Part shown: positions 51,405-60,824 of the stretch, piece by piece
How positions within the stretch are numbered: the first letter of the stretch is position 1
How the letters are laid out: every line of letters starts with the position of its first letter
Assembly: GCA_958296385.1 (NCBI GenBank)
Contig: OY282494.1
Span: 343,416-407,415, forward strand
Reading direction: 5' to 3'
DNA length: 64,000 bases
Source: an uncultured Dehalococcoidia bacterium
GTDB lineage: Bacteria; Chloroflexota; Dehalococcoidia; Lucifugimonadales; UBA3495
Position numbers and translations under genes: made by a program
Notes under the pieces: generated by a model
Databases searched by the model: none
The model's input: only the letters and a program-made list of their open reading frames with translations
Told to the model about the DNA's origin: nothing

Positions 51405-52319
51405 GTGGCAAGCGGAATAATCGTCGTTCAACAATACCAGCGGATGGTAGTGCAACGCTTTGGCAGTTTCGTCGGCGCCCGCGGCCCCGGCCTGCGCTTC
51501 CTCATCCCCATCCTCTACACCGGCATCAAAGTTGACCTGCGCGAGCGCGTAACCCGGGTGCCAACCCAGAAGTACATCACCGCCGACAACGTGGTGGTGG
51601 ACATGGACTTTGTCATCTACTACCGGGTAATGGAGGACCACGTGGAGCGCGCGGTGCTGGAAGTGCAGAACTTTGAGGCCGCCGTCATCAACCTGGCCTT
51701 TGCCACCCTCCGCTCCGTAATCGGCGCCATCGACCTGTCCGTCACACTGTCGGAACGGGAGCGCATCCGCGACGAAGTGCAGCTGCGGATGGACGAAGTG
51801 ACTACCCGCTGGGGCGTCAAGGTATCCCAGGTTGAAATCAACGAAGTTGACCCGCCGGCCGGCGTCAAGGCGGCCATGGAACGCCAGAAGTCCGCCGACG
51901 CCATCCGCACCGCCGAGATTACCGAATCCGAAGGCCAGCGCCAGGCGGCCATCAACCTGGCCGAGGGCGAAAAGCAGTCGGCCATCCTCAAGGCCGAGGG
52001 GCAGCGCCAGTCGGATATTCTGCAAGCCGAGGGCGAGCAGCAGGCAACCGTGCTGCGGGCCGAGGGTTTCAGCACCGCGCTGGAACGCATCTACAACGTA
52101 GCCAGCACCGTGGACGCCCGCACCATGAGCTTGCAGTACTTTGACACCCTGAAGTCGCTGGGCTCCAGCCCCTCCACCAAGTTTATTTTCCCGATGGAGT
52201 TCACCTCCATGCTGTCGCCATTCCTGGGCATGGGCAGCAACCAGCAGGACAGCGGCAACCGGGCCGGCGGCGGCAACGGAGCCAGCGGCGACGGCGACAA
52301 CCGGGACAACCGCAACTAG
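51405..52319 (+). CDS. Slipin/SPFH (band 7) domain protein
   Basis: The protein has 304 residues from GTG 51405 with AAGGAGG upstream. The SPFH domain is clear: IIVVQQYQRMVVQRFGSFVG, PTQKYITADNVVVDMDFVIY, RSVIGAIDLSVTLSERERI and GVKVSQVEINEVDPPAGVK. A long Gln/Glu/Ala-rich helix (QRQAAINLAEGEKQSAIL) makes an oligomerising coiled coil. The end is Gly/Asn/Asp-rich. The membrane helix common at the N-terminus is missing, so attachment would be by the NfeD partner or by acylation. Confidence 0.92.
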   Translation: MASGIIVVQQYQRMVVQRFGSFVGARGPGLRFLIPILYTGIKVDLRERVTRVPTQKYITADNVVVDMDFVIYYRVMEDHVERAVLEVQNFEAAVINLAFATLRSVIGAIDLSVTLSERERIRDEVQLRMDEVTTRWGVKVSQVEINEVDPPAGVKAAMERQKSADAIRTAEITESEGQRQAAINLAEGEKQSAILKAEGQRQSDILQAEGEQQATVLRAEGFSTALERIYNVASTVDARTMSLQYFDTLKSLGSSPSTKFIFPMEFTSMLSPFLGMGSNQQDSGNRAGGGNGASGDGDNRDNRN

Positions 52320-52362
52320 CAAGCAGCCCGGTAGGTATCGGGCCGGGATTATATGGCATCAA

Positions 52363-52389
52363 TCGGGGCGGCCCTGGCGGCTGCCCCGA
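52363..52389. terminator. GC hairpin between convergent genes
   Basis: TCGGGGCGGCC pairs with GGCTGCCCCGA, a stem of about 11 bp with one mismatch, placed between the stops of the slipin gene (plus) and the MeaB gene (minus). It lacks a U-run on either strand, so it is at best a weak shared terminator. Confidence 0.4.
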
Positions 52390-52400
52390 CGGGCTTTGCC

Positions 52401-53369
52401 CTACAACGCCGCCGGGCCGCCCAGCAGTTCCAGCCCCTCGTCCGCCAGCAGGCCCAGCGCCGCGGCGTAAGGTTCGGCCTGCTTGCCGTCAATGTCGGCC
52501 AGCAGTTGGTTCAGCCGGGCATCGGCGGCTAATCGCCGGGTGATGCGGCGGTAGATTTCCTCTTGCACCGATTCCAGAAACTCTTGCCGCCGCCGTTCCA
52601 GGCGCCGCCGTTCCAGCCCGCCGGTGTCGTTCAGGAATGATCGATGCTGTCCTACGCTGTCCCAAAGCTCGGCAATCCCCGCGTTGGCGTGGGCCTGCGT
52701 CAGCAGCACCGGCGGGTTCCAGCCATCCGACCGGTCGGACATATGCAGCATTGCGGTAACGGCCGCCGCCATCCGGTTTGCGCCGTCCCGGTCGGCCTTG
52801 TTGATGACGTAGAGGTCGGCGATTTCCATAACCCCCGCTTTCAGCGTCTGGATGGCATCGCCGGATTCCGGCATCATCGTGACAATCACCGTGTCGGCTA
52901 CGCCCATGATGCCCAGCTCGGTTTGCCCCACGCCCACCGTTTCCACCAGCACGACGTCTTTGCCGGCGGCGTCCAGCAGGCGCACCATACTCTTGACGAT
53001 GCGCGGCAAGCCGCCGGACTGCCCCCGCGTGGCCACGCTGCGGATGAACACGCCGGCATCCAGATAATGCCGCTGCATCCGAATTCGGTCGCCCAGCAGC
53101 GCGCCGCCGGTAAAAGGGCTGGTCGGATCAACCGCCAGGATGCCCACGCTCAGCCCAAGTTGGCGCAGGTGTTCGGTCAGCCGGTCCACCAGCGTACTCT
53201 TGCCCACGCCGGGCGGCCCGGTGATGCCCACCGTGTAGGCCCGGCCGGTTTGCGGGTCCAGCCGCTCCATCGCCGGCGCCGCCGCCGGCTCCCCCCGCTC
53301 CAGCAGGGACAGCAGGCGGGAAAGAGCGCGCAATTCGCCGCCCATAACGCGGTCAGCCAGGTCATTCAT
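52401..53369 (-). CDS. meaB: MeaB/ArgK-type GTPase chaperone of methylmalonyl-CoA mutase
   Basis: The protein has 322 residues. The P-loop is GITGPPGVGKSTLVD, switch regions lie in AVDPTSPFTGGALLGDRIRM and VLVETVGVGQTELGIMGVAD (the conserved ETVGVGQ), and the base-specific motif is in INKADRDGANR. It loads or protects cobalamin in acyl-CoA mutases. The mutase subunits are not in the window. It is consistent with propionate or branched-chain catabolism along with the CoA transferases and crotonases present. Confidence 0.93.
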   Translation of the reverse strand: MNDLADRVMGGELRALSRLLSLLERGEPAAAPAMERLDPQTGRAYTVGITGPPGVGKSTLVDRLTEHLRQLGLSVGILAVDPTSPFTGGALLGDRIRMQRHYLDAGVFIRSVATRGQSGGLPRIVKSMVRLLDAAGKDVVLVETVGVGQTELGIMGVADTVIVTMMPESGDAIQTLKAGVMEIADLYVINKADRDGANRMAAAVTAMLHMSDRSDGWNPPVLLTQAHANAGIAELWDSVGQHRSFLNDTGGLERRRLERRRQEFLESVQEEIYRRITRRLAADARLNQLLADIDGKQAEPYAAALGLLADEGLELLGGPAAL

Positions 53370-53593
53370 CGCAAGGATATTTGCTGTTCAAGGATATTAC
53401 CGGAAACCGTAGGATAACCGTCGGAATACGGCGGCCAATCTAACACCGCCGCAAATAGCGGTCAAGGCGCAGCGCGCCAATCTCGCTTGACAACCCGCCC
53501 CGCTTAACAACCATCGCCCCAACGGTTATCATCTGGCAGGATTTTACCGGATTACCGCCGGATTACCGAACGATTGATAACGAGGTGAGCAAT

Positions 53594-54469
53594 ATGACTA
53601 TGGCATCGGACACGCTGCAAGGCAAGGTGGCAATTGTTACCGGCGCGGCCAGCCCCATCGGGATGGGACGCTCCATTACGACCGGACTGGTGCGCGCCGG
53701 CGCCAGAGTTGCCATGCTGGACATCAACGAGGACTGGCTTGACCAGACGGCCAACGATATGCGCGAGCTGGGCGGCGATGACGCCGTAATGCCCATCATC
53801 GCCGACGTAACCGACCCGGATTCGGTGGCGAACGCCGTAGCCCGAACGATAAGCGAAATGGGCGGCCTGCACATTCTGGTCAACAACGCCGGCATCAACC
53901 CGCGCACCGCCGGGTTTGGCGGCAGCGCCTCCGGCAGCCGCACCGATTTCTGGACCCTTGAACCCGGCGCCTGGCTGCGCGTCATCTCGGTCAACCTCAG
54001 CGGCCCGTTCCTCATGTCCCACGCCGTCGCGCCCCACATGATAGAGCAGGGCTACGGGCGCATCATCGGCGTAACCACCAGCATGGACACCATGTGGCGC
54101 AAAGGCGGCGCCCCCTACGGCCCGTCCAAAGCCGGGCACGAGGCCCTGGTGGCCATCATGGCCCAGGATTTCGAGGGCACCGGCGTAACCGCCAACGTGC
54201 TAACCCCCGGCGGCGCCACCGCCACCAACATGGTGCTGCCCCCGGAGGGCGCCAGCGCCAATGCGCTGATTCAACCCGAAGTAATGCAGTCCCCCGTAGT
54301 ATGGATTGCCTCCGACGCCGCCAGCGACTGGAACGGCCGCCGCATCATCGCCTACTACTGGGACGAAACGCTGCCCCTGGACGAACGCCTGGAAAAATGC
54401 GGCGCCCCCGCCGCCTGGCCCCAACTGGGCCTCCAAGCCGTACACCCCGACTGGTACGCCAGAGGCTGA
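53594..54469 (+). CDS. SDR family oxidoreductase
   Basis: The protein has 291 residues; ATG 53594 is taken over GTG 53585 by spacing from CGAGG. The pattern is KVAIVTGAASPIGMGRSITT (glycine loop), MLDINEDWLDQTA, NNAGINPRTAGFGG, VNLSGPFLMSHAVAPHM and YGPSKAGHEAL with Tyr and Lys; the catalytic Ser falls in TTSMDTM. A C-terminal extension with a Trp-rich end (MQSPVVWIASDAASDWNGRR) follows. Function: NAD(P)-dependent reduction or oxidation of an unknown substrate. Confidence 0.85.
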   Translation: MTMASDTLQGKVAIVTGAASPIGMGRSITTGLVRAGARVAMLDINEDWLDQTANDMRELGGDDAVMPIIADVTDPDSVANAVARTISEMGGLHILVNNAGINPRTAGFGGSASGSRTDFWTLEPGAWLRVISVNLSGPFLMSHAVAPHMIEQGYGRIIGVTTSMDTMWRKGGAPYGPSKAGHEALVAIMAQDFEGTGVTANVLTPGGATATNMVLPPEGASANALIQPEVMQSPVVWIASDAASDWNGRRIIAYYWDETLPLDERLEKCGAPAAWPQLGLQAVHPDWYARG

Positions 54470-54553
54470 CCCGGCCGCAATCATCTCCCAAACCAACTGC
54501 GGCATACGCCCACCGGATAAAAGGGTACAATAGGGGAACAGGAGAACTGCGCG

Positions 54554-55240
54554 ATGACTATGATCCACGACATCCACGACCTGTTCCGCCTGCTGGATGC
54601 CAACCCGGAATACCGGGCAGAACTGCGCCGCTACGTGTTGAGTGAGGAATTGCTCAACCTGCCGGCGCGGTTCAACCGCTTTGTAGAGGATCGGTTCGAG
54701 CCGTTTGAGGAGCGGATGGACCGATTCGTTGAAGACCAACGCCGTATCAACAGGGAAATTCGAGAAGACATCGGGGAAGTGCGGCGGGATATTGCTGAAA
54801 TCCGGCAGGACTCAGCCCAGATGAAGGGCGATCATGCCCGCAACCGAGCCGATAGGCAGGCCCCGTTCATTGCCTTCACCATGGGCTTGACTTATGTTCG
54901 CACGCTGACCGGCGCTGACTTGACGGGCATGGTGCGGGACGCAGACCTTTCCGGTATCGCTCCGGGAGAAATTGCCAGCTTTGTTGACGCCGATTTGATT
55001 ATTGAAGTCATTGACGGCGATGGGCAGACTGCTTACGTTGCGCTGGAAATATCCTATACCGCTAATCGTCGAGATACGCGGCGGGCAATACGCAACGCCG
55101 GTTTCCTGTCCCGATTTACCGGCCAGCCGGCACGGCCGGCAATCGCCAGCATCCGCAACGACCCGGAAATCGCCGACGTCATCTCCGGCGGGGAGGTGTA
55201 CTGGTACACCCTATACGATCGGGATTTGGAGCCGGAATAG
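54554..55240 (+). CDS. Coiled-coil protein with a PD-(D/E)XK-like domain
   Basis: The protein has 228 residues. Residues about 40-100 form a helical Arg/Glu-rich region (RFVEDRFEPFEERMDRFVED, with NREIREDIGEVRRDIAEIRQ repeats). Residues 110-225 resemble a predicted nuclease-like domain: FVDADLIIEVIDGDGQTAYV, ALEISYTANRRDTRRAIRN, GFLSRFTGQPARPAIASIRN. The acidic D and E are in place, but the usual Lys after E-x is Ser, so catalysis is doubtful. Such two-part proteins are often found in bacteria with many Uma2-like genes. Function unknown. Confidence 0.6.
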   Translation: MTMIHDIHDLFRLLDANPEYRAELRRYVLSEELLNLPARFNRFVEDRFEPFEERMDRFVEDQRRINREIREDIGEVRRDIAEIRQDSAQMKGDHARNRADRQAPFIAFTMGLTYVRTLTGADLTGMVRDADLSGIAPGEIASFVDADLIIEVIDGDGQTAYVALEISYTANRRDTRRAIRNAGFLSRFTGQPARPAIASIRNDPEIADVISGGEVYWYTLYDRDLEPE

Positions 55241-55248
55241 CGCCGGGT

Positions 55249-57459
55249 TCAGTGCCGGAATCCCGTCTCAAACCCTCTGGCCGCCGGGTTTATCAGTAGG
55301 TCGGGGCGGTTGCCCCAGCGTTTCAGGAACCGTCCGAAGTTCTTGCGGCTCAGCTCGTTGCGCTGGTTTTCGTCCAGCTCTTCCCACTGGCGGTGCTCGT
55401 GGCGCACCAGCGGCAGTTTGCTGTCGCACACGATGCGGAACCCGGCGTTCTTGAACTGGAAGCAGTAGTCAATGTCCAGGTTGCGGTAGAACCGGAACGA
55501 CTCGTGCATCAACCCCACCGCGCTGAGGTCGGCCCGGCGAAACGCCATACAGTAAGCCTGCATCGCGTCGGCATCGCCCTGCTCCACCTCCTCGTGGAAA
55601 TGCTGCATATCGTCGGTGGTCAAGCCGTAGGGCCCGAACACCCCAACGGTTTCGTCCGACAGGCTCTCGGACACCGGCGTCAGTATATCGCCCACCACTT
55701 CCGTAGAGGCGTCCATTACCACAATGTAACGCCCCCGTGCCTGCTTGATGCCGATGTTCTTGCCGGCGGCGTCGCCAACCACGTGGTCGCAGTGGATGAC
55801 CTTGAGGTTGGGGTGTTCCTGCGTCGCTTCCTCCAGGTATTCGGCGGTGCCGTCGGTGGAGCCGTTGTCAACGACGATTACTTCCGCCGAGGCATCCCCG
55901 GTGTGGTTCAGGATGGCCGTTACGCAGCGGCGCACGTCGTCAACGTAGTCGTAGGCGTTGATGAGGAAAGAGTAGTCGTACAAGTCCGGTTCGGCCAGCA
56001 GCGAGGGAACTTCCCGTGACGCCGATACCGACGACCAGCGGGCTTCCTGCTGTTCCAGGGAGGTTTGCGGACGCACCCGCGTATCCTCGCCGGTGTCCTC
56101 GATTACCAGCCCTCCCGACACCGCATCGGCGCGCAGCGCGTCGGCGGCGGCGAAAGCGGCCTGCCGGCGCAGGGCGGCCCGGCGGGCCACCAGCTCGGCG
56201 GTATCCGGGCCAACCTCGTACTGCGCCGGCACGTCGTCCAGATTCAGGCCGAATACCCGGTCGAAGTCCAGTATCAGCTCCAGTTTGTCCCCCGGCGGCA
56301 GGTGCGAACTTACCATGTCCCAAGTGATTGCCAGACCTCGGGGCAAGTCCAAGTCATTGTGCACGGCGTCCCAGAAACGGTTGCGCCATTCCTCAACCAC
56401 GCTGCGGTCGTCCAGATGCGCCGTGTCGTCCTGCGGGGCGTTCTGCCAGTGCCAGACCCGGTTGCGCAGGCCGGTCAGCGCTTTCTCGGCGGCGCGCAGC
56501 GAGGTGAAAGTAAAGTTCATCCGGTGCCGGTAGCGGACGGTCATGCACAGGTAGCGGAAAGCCAGCGGGTCAAATCCGCGCGCGGCCAGGTCGTCAATCA
56601 GGAACACGTTGCCCGCCGATTTCGCCATCTTGGCGCCGTCGGCCAGCAGGTGCTGCCCGTGCACCCAATAGTTGACGTGGCGCGCGCCAAAGGTGCCTTC
56701 GCTCTGGGCGATTTCGTCCTCGTGATGCGGAAACACGTTGTCCACGCCGCCGGTATGGATGTCAAACTGCTCGCCCAGGTACTTGTGCGCCATCGCCGAA
56801 CATTCAATGTGCCAGCCGGGGAAACCCTCACCCCAGGGGCTGTCCCACTTCACGTCCCGGCCCGGCTCGGCGGCTTTCCACAGCGTGAAGTCGCGCGGGT
56901 CGCGCTTGAGCGGGTCGGCCTCCGCCCGCACGCCTTCCAGCAAATCGCCGCCAAAGTTGTTGGACAGCTTGCCGTATTCGGGGTAGCTGTTCACGTCAAA
57001 GTAAATGTTGCCGCCGGCCTCATACGCGGCGCCCTTGTCAATCAGCGTCCCCACCATCTCCAGCATCTCCGGGATGTGCTGCGATGCCCAGGGGAACACG
57101 TGGGCCGGCAGGATGTTGATTTGCCGCTCATCCCGCCAGAAACAGTCAGCGTAAAACTCGCCAATCTCCTGGATGGTTTTGCCCTCTTCCAGCGCGGCCA
57201 TAATCATCTTGTCGCCGCCGGCCTCAACCAGTTCCTGGCGCATATGGCCAACGTCGGTGATGTTCTTGATGTGATAGACTGCGCAGCCGTCGGCCGTCAG
57301 CACGCGGCGAATCCAGTCGGCCATCAGGTAGGTACGCAGATTGCCGATGTGCGCGTAGCGATACACCGTCGGCCCGCAGGTGTACATTGAGATGCGGCCG
57401 GGCGTAATCGGCTTGATTTCCTCGGTGATTTTGGTAAGGGTGTTGTAAATTCGTAACAC
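55249..57459 (-). CDS. cysS: Cysteinyl-tRNA synthetase fused to a GT2 glycosyltransferase domain
   Basis: The protein has 736 residues from GTG 57459 with GGGAG upstream. The first ~460 residues are Cys[22 protein letters not shown] (HIGH-type, first zinc Cys), [24 protein letters not shown] with zinc ligands, [10 protein letters not shown], and [10 protein letters not shown] (KMSKS-type, near residue 276). Residues about 494-735 are a GT-A/GT2 fold: [57 protein letters not shown] and [18 protein letters not shown]. The helical anticodon-binding region between them looks shortened. No stop or start separates the domains. The 145-base leader to 57604 is part of the gap with the CoA transferase gene. 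Confidence 0.88.
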   Translation of the reverse strand: MLRIYNTLTKITEEIKPITPGRISMYTCGPTVYRYAHIGNLRTYLMADWIRRVLTADGCAVYHIKNITDVGHMRQELVEAGGDKMIMAALEEGKTIQEIGEFYADCFWRDERQINILPAHVFPWASQHIPEMLEMVGTLIDKGAAYEAGGNIYFDVNSYPEYGKLSNNFGGDLLEGVRAEADPLKRDPRDFTLWKAAEPGRDVKWDSPWGEGFPGWHIECSAMAHKYLGEQFDIHTGGVDNVFPHHEDEIAQSEGTFGARHVNYWVHGQHLLADGAKMAKSAGNVFLIDDLAARGFDPLAFRYLCMTVRYRHRMNFTFTSLRAAEKALTGLRNRVWHWQNAPQDDTAHLDDRSVVEEWRNRFWDAVHNDLDLPRGLAITWDMVSSHLPPGDKLELILDFDRVFGLNLDDVPAQYEVGPDTAELVARRAALRRQAAFAAADALRADAVSGGLVIEDTGEDTRVRPQTSLEQQEARWSSVSASREVPSLLAEPDLYDYSFLINAYDYVDDVRRCVTAILNHTGDASAEVIVVDNGSTDGTAEYLEEATQEHPNLKVIHCDHVVGDAAGKNIGIKQARGRYIVVMDASTEVVGDILTPVSESLSDETVGVFGPYGLTTDDMQHFHEEVEQGDADAMQAYCMAFRRADLSAVGLMHESFRFYRNLDIDYCFQFKNAGFRIVCDSKLPLVRHEHRQWEELDENQRNELSRKNFGRFLKRWGNRPDLLINPAARGFETGFRH

Positions 57460-57557
57460 GACGCAACTCCCGCCGGAGATTGGTTGGCGCCAGTTTAGCA
57501 GGATGCCACGCAGTTTGCATCCACGCCGCCCGCACCGGCACGGCCAAATGGCCATCG

Positions 57558-57595
57558 GGAGGCCCTTGCCGATGGCGGTAAGGGCCTCCGTTTTT
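57558..57595 (+). terminator. Strong hairpin with a plus-strand U-run
   Basis: GGAGGCCCTT and AAGGGCCTCC form a perfect 10 bp stem with a 12-base loop, followed on the plus strand by GTTTTT. All nearby genes are on the minus strand, so it sits just after the stop of the CoA transferase gene in the wrong orientation for a simple terminator, though an A-run before the stem could make it act weakly both ways. Confidence 0.5.
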
Positions 57596-57603
57596 GCCAC
57601 GCG

Positions 57604-59925
57604 TTACCGGCTTGGCGCTACCGCCGCCCCCGCTGCTTTCAGCGCGTTGATTTCGTCGGCGGAATAGCCGGCCTCGGCCAGTATCTCGTCGGTGTGCATC
57701 CCGAAGTACGGCGCCGGGATGCCCAGGCGCGGCGGCGTTTCCGACAGGCGGGCCGTGGTGCCCGAATGGTCAACGCTGCCCCAAACCGTATGCTCCCGCG
57801 TTACGACGAACCCGGCGTTGCGCACCACCGGGTCGTGCCGGTAATCCTCCATCGTCAGGTTGGCGGTTACCGACGCGCCCCGCGCACCCAGCCGCCGCGC
57901 CCAGTGCTCAATGGTGCTGCCCTGGATGATGTTGCTCAGCGCGGACACCAGCTCGGCCTCGTCTTTGGCGCCGGCCGCCGGAATCAGCTCCGGCAGCTGC
58001 AACGCCGACTGCCAGGCGTCCTCGTCGGGGAAGTGCAGATAGAGCCACCCGTCGGATGCCTTATACAGGCGCGACCGGGCCGAGTAGCCCCGCGCGTCCG
58101 CCCCCTCAATGTCCGCCCGTTCGTACCCGTCGTAGTCCAGGAAGTAGGGCGACTGCAACAGGCCCGCCGTCAACGCCAGCCCGCTGTCCACCGACTGGCC
58201 CTGGCCGGTGCGGTTGCGTTCGTGCAGCGCCAGGGCCACCGCGTAGGCGCCCATCAGCCCGGTGCCGTAGTCGTTCACGGCGTAGGGCGCCAGCATCGGC
58301 GCGCCGTCCCGCCCGCCGCGCCGCACCTGCATCCCGCTGGTGCCTTGCGCCAGCTGCTCCCAGCCGGCCCGCTCCGACCACGGCCCGTCGTAGCCAAAGG
58401 CGTTCAGCGAGGCGTACACGATGTCCGGCTTTACCTTTTTGACCGCCTCGTAGCCCAGCCCCAGCCGCTCCACCGCCGACTTGCGGTTGTTCTCCACAAT
58501 CACGTCGGCGGATTCCACCAGTTTCCAGAACACGGCCCGGCCTTCCTCCGACTTGAGGTTGAGCATGATGCTGCGCTTGCCCCGGTTGACGTCGATGTAG
58601 CCTATCGGGTCCAGGATGCGCGTCGGGTCGTCAATCTTGATGACGTCGGCGCCAAATTCGCCCAGCGTGCGCCCGCAGGTCGGCCCGGCCAGGATGATGC
58701 ACAGGTCAAGGACGCGCACGCCCTGCAAGGCGCTCAGCACGCTGCCGTTGCCGTTGCTGCCGTTGCTATCGCTGGCAGTTTGCGCCGGCCGGGCGGGAGC
58801 GTTGGCGACTTCCGACAGCACGGCGTCGGTGTGCTCGCCCAACCGGGGCGCCGGGCCTGCGATGGCCCCCGGCGTGCCGCGCAAGCGAACCTGCACCCCC
58901 GGCTGTTTCATCGTGCCCCGTTCGGGGTCGTCCACCTCCACCACCATCTTGCCGGCGATAGCGTGCTCGTGCACCAGCCACTCATCCACCGTCTTGCAGA
59001 CGGTGCACGCCCCGCCGCGCGCGTTGATGTCGGTCTCCCATTCCCAGGCGGTGCGTTCCTTGAACATCTCGGCAAAACGGTTCTGCCAGAACTCCAGCGT
59101 TTCGGCGTCCACCGGCCGCCCGAACAGCGCCACGGCCTCGTCAATCCATTCCTCCCGTCCGGCGGCGGTCAGAGTTTGCCGGGCGAACCGCTCGAACATC
59201 CCGTGGTGGTACACCCACCGGCCATCGGCGCACTGATAGGGATGCGACATCACCGTGCGCGGGAAGTCAAACTGGTCAACGTACTCGTAGTCGTTGAACT
59301 TGATGATGCGGCTGCCCATTGCGGTGAACATCGCCGAATGCAGCGGCACCTCAATGCGCTGCCCCCGTCCCGTCCTGTCGCGCGCGTTGATGGCCATGGC
59401 CACCGACACCGAACCCAGCAGCGCGGCAAAAGTGCTGGCGATGGGCAGCGGCGTGAACAGCGGCTCCCCGTTGCTCTGCCCGGTTTCCGGATAGAACCCG
59501 GTAGCCGCGCTGATGACCGGATCCCACCCCGGCTCATTGCGGCTGGGATGTTCCTCGCCATACCCCGGCAGGGAGCAGTAAATCAGGCCGGGATTGCCGG
59601 CGGACAGTTCCGCATAGCCGATGCCCAGTCGTTCGGCAACCCCCGGCCGGTAATTCTCAATCACCACGTCGGCGTTGGCGGCCAGACGACGCGCGTTCTC
59701 CCGCCCGGCGTCCGTTTTCAAGTCCAGCGCAACCGAACGCTTGCCCCGGTTCCAGGTAGCAAAAGCCGGCTCGGAACGCGCCGGATCGCCCTCCGGCCGC
59801 TCCACCTTAATAACGTGCGCGCCCTGGTCCGAAAGCAGCATCCCCAGCATCGGGCCAGGAACATACTGCCCAAACTCCACCACGTGAATGTCCCGCAGCG
59901 CGCCGCTAGTGCCGTTGGTAGTCAT
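57604..59925 (-). CDS. Two-domain CaiB/BaiF family CoA transferase
   Basis: The protein has 773 residues, two CaiB/BaiF (family III) units in one chain. The first begins IHVVEFGQYVPGPMLGMLLSDQGAHVIKVE with GDPARSEPAFATWNRGKRSVALDLK, and the second (from about residue 400) has VRVLDLCIILAGPTCGRTLG, EFGADVIKIDDP and VNRGKRSIMLNLKSEEG. The catalytic Asp of the first unit is not obvious; the second has the YASLNAFGYDGPWSERAGW segment usual before it. The double form is common in Chloroflexota and actinobacteria. It transfers CoA between acyl groups; the substrate is unknown. It lies 145 bases downstream of the Uma2 pair side of the strand. Confidence 0.88.
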   Translation of the reverse strand: MTTNGTSGALRDIHVVEFGQYVPGPMLGMLLSDQGAHVIKVERPEGDPARSEPAFATWNRGKRSVALDLKTDAGRENARRLAANADVVIENYRPGVAERLGIGYAELSAGNPGLIYCSLPGYGEEHPSRNEPGWDPVISAATGFYPETGQSNGEPLFTPLPIASTFAALLGSVSVAMAINARDRTGRGQRIEVPLHSAMFTAMGSRIIKFNDYEYVDQFDFPRTVMSHPYQCADGRWVYHHGMFERFARQTLTAAGREEWIDEAVALFGRPVDAETLEFWQNRFAEMFKERTAWEWETDINARGGACTVCKTVDEWLVHEHAIAGKMVVEVDDPERGTMKQPGVQVRLRGTPGAIAGPAPRLGEHTDAVLSEVANAPARPAQTASDSNGSNGNGSVLSALQGVRVLDLCIILAGPTCGRTLGEFGADVIKIDDPTRILDPIGYIDVNRGKRSIMLNLKSEEGRAVFWKLVESADVIVENNRKSAVERLGLGYEAVKKVKPDIVYASLNAFGYDGPWSERAGWEQLAQGTSGMQVRRGGRDGAPMLAPYAVNDYGTGLMGAYAVALALHERNRTGQGQSVDSGLALTAGLLQSPYFLDYDGYERADIEGADARGYSARSRLYKASDGWLYLHFPDEDAWQSALQLPELIPAAGAKDEAELVSALSNIIQGSTIEHWARRLGARGASVTANLTMEDYRHDPVVRNAGFVVTREHTVWGSVDHSGTTARLSETPPRLGIPAPYFGMHTDEILAEAGYSADEINALKAAGAAVAPSR

Positions 59926-59985
59926 AAGTGTTACTCCTTGTTGAGGATTCCATGTTGGGGGATTCCGTATTGAGGAAACGGGATG

Positions 59986-60798
59986 TTACTGGCTGGCGGC
60001 CCCGGACGATGACTGTCGGCCCAGCTCCGCCTCCAGTTGCCGGATACGTTCCTGCGCCTGCGCCAACTCTGATACCGCCGCATCCCGATCTGACACCGCT
60101 GCGTCCCGGTCTGCCACCGCCGCATCGCGATCCGCCTCCACCAGTGTAAAGTCGCACAGGTAGCGCCCGCTTTTGCGGTCGTAAAAGCGCAGGTGCGATT
60201 CGTCGTCAACGTCCCAGTCCCAGGAGGGGTTCCAGCACAGGCACAAGTCCAGCGCGGCGCTGTACCCCCAGATGGTGCCGTCGGCCTCCGTATGCAATTC
60301 AATAGGATGGTAGATGCCGTCAATCAGCACGTCGCCGGCCAGAGGGTAGCCGTAAAGGTCGCCGCCGGTAGGGTCAGCCCGCCAGTATTCGGGGATGCCC
60401 ACGCTGGCGTAGAGTCCCGGCTTTTCGCCGGTATCCCGCTCGTTGGTGCTTTCGGATGCCACCTCCAGGGCAAAGTCGGGCGGCTTGCCCGCCTCCCAGA
60501 TGACATAACCGTTGCGGCTGCGAATGGCGGCCTTGTCCACGCCAAAAGCCACGTACAAGTCGGGCCGGAAACGGTAGTTCATGTTGTACTCGTTGTAAAA
60601 GACAAACCCATCGGTGCGCACCAGCACGTCAGGCCGCCCGGCGAAATGCCGCGCCACAAAGTAGCCGCTTTTGTCGATAACGGGAGTTTGCAGCATATCG
60701 CCTCGTTTCTCCGGGTCGGGGCAGACGTAATCAGCGGGTAGGACGATAGGGACAAGTTCCCGGTAAGTAGCCCGTGGGGGCGCAATTTGCGTAGTCAT
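59986..60798 (-). CDS. Uma2 family putative endonuclease (pair 2, copy 2)
   Basis: The protein has 270 residues from ATG 60798 (MTTQIAPPRATYRELVPIVL). Uma2 motifs are RFRPDLYVAFGVDKAA, PPDFALEVASESTNERD and KPGLYASVGIPEYWRADP; the E-V-A-S of other Uma2 genes is kept. The C-terminal coiled coil carries seven-residue units (ADRDAAV) in about three extra copies compared with copy 1, so the pair differs in repeat number. It lies 26 bases downstream of copy 1. Confidence 0.85.
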   Translation of the reverse strand: MTTQIAPPRATYRELVPIVLPADYVCPDPEKRGDMLQTPVIDKSGYFVARHFAGRPDVLVRTDGFVFYNEYNMNYRFRPDLYVAFGVDKAAIRSRNGYVIWEAGKPPDFALEVASESTNERDTGEKPGLYASVGIPEYWRADPTGGDLYGYPLAGDVLIDGIYHPIELHTEADGTIWGYSAALDLCLCWNPSWDWDVDDESHLRFYDRKSGRYLCDFTLVEADRDAAVADRDAAVSDRDAAVSELAQAQERIRQLEAELGRQSSSGAASQ

Positions 60799-60824
60799 AA
60801 CTGAAAAACCTCGTTGACGGGGTG

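Noticed and set aside
56065-57390. A 441-codon plus-strand frame opposite cysS
   Set aside because: Low-complexity shadow translation; the minus strand has HIGH and KMSKS motifs.
57694-59973. A 759-codon open frame on the plus strand opposite the CoA transferase gene
   Set aside because: Its translation is Arg/Val/His/Gly-rich without motifs, and it mirrors a high-GC gene that has clear CaiB/BaiF motifs on the other strand.
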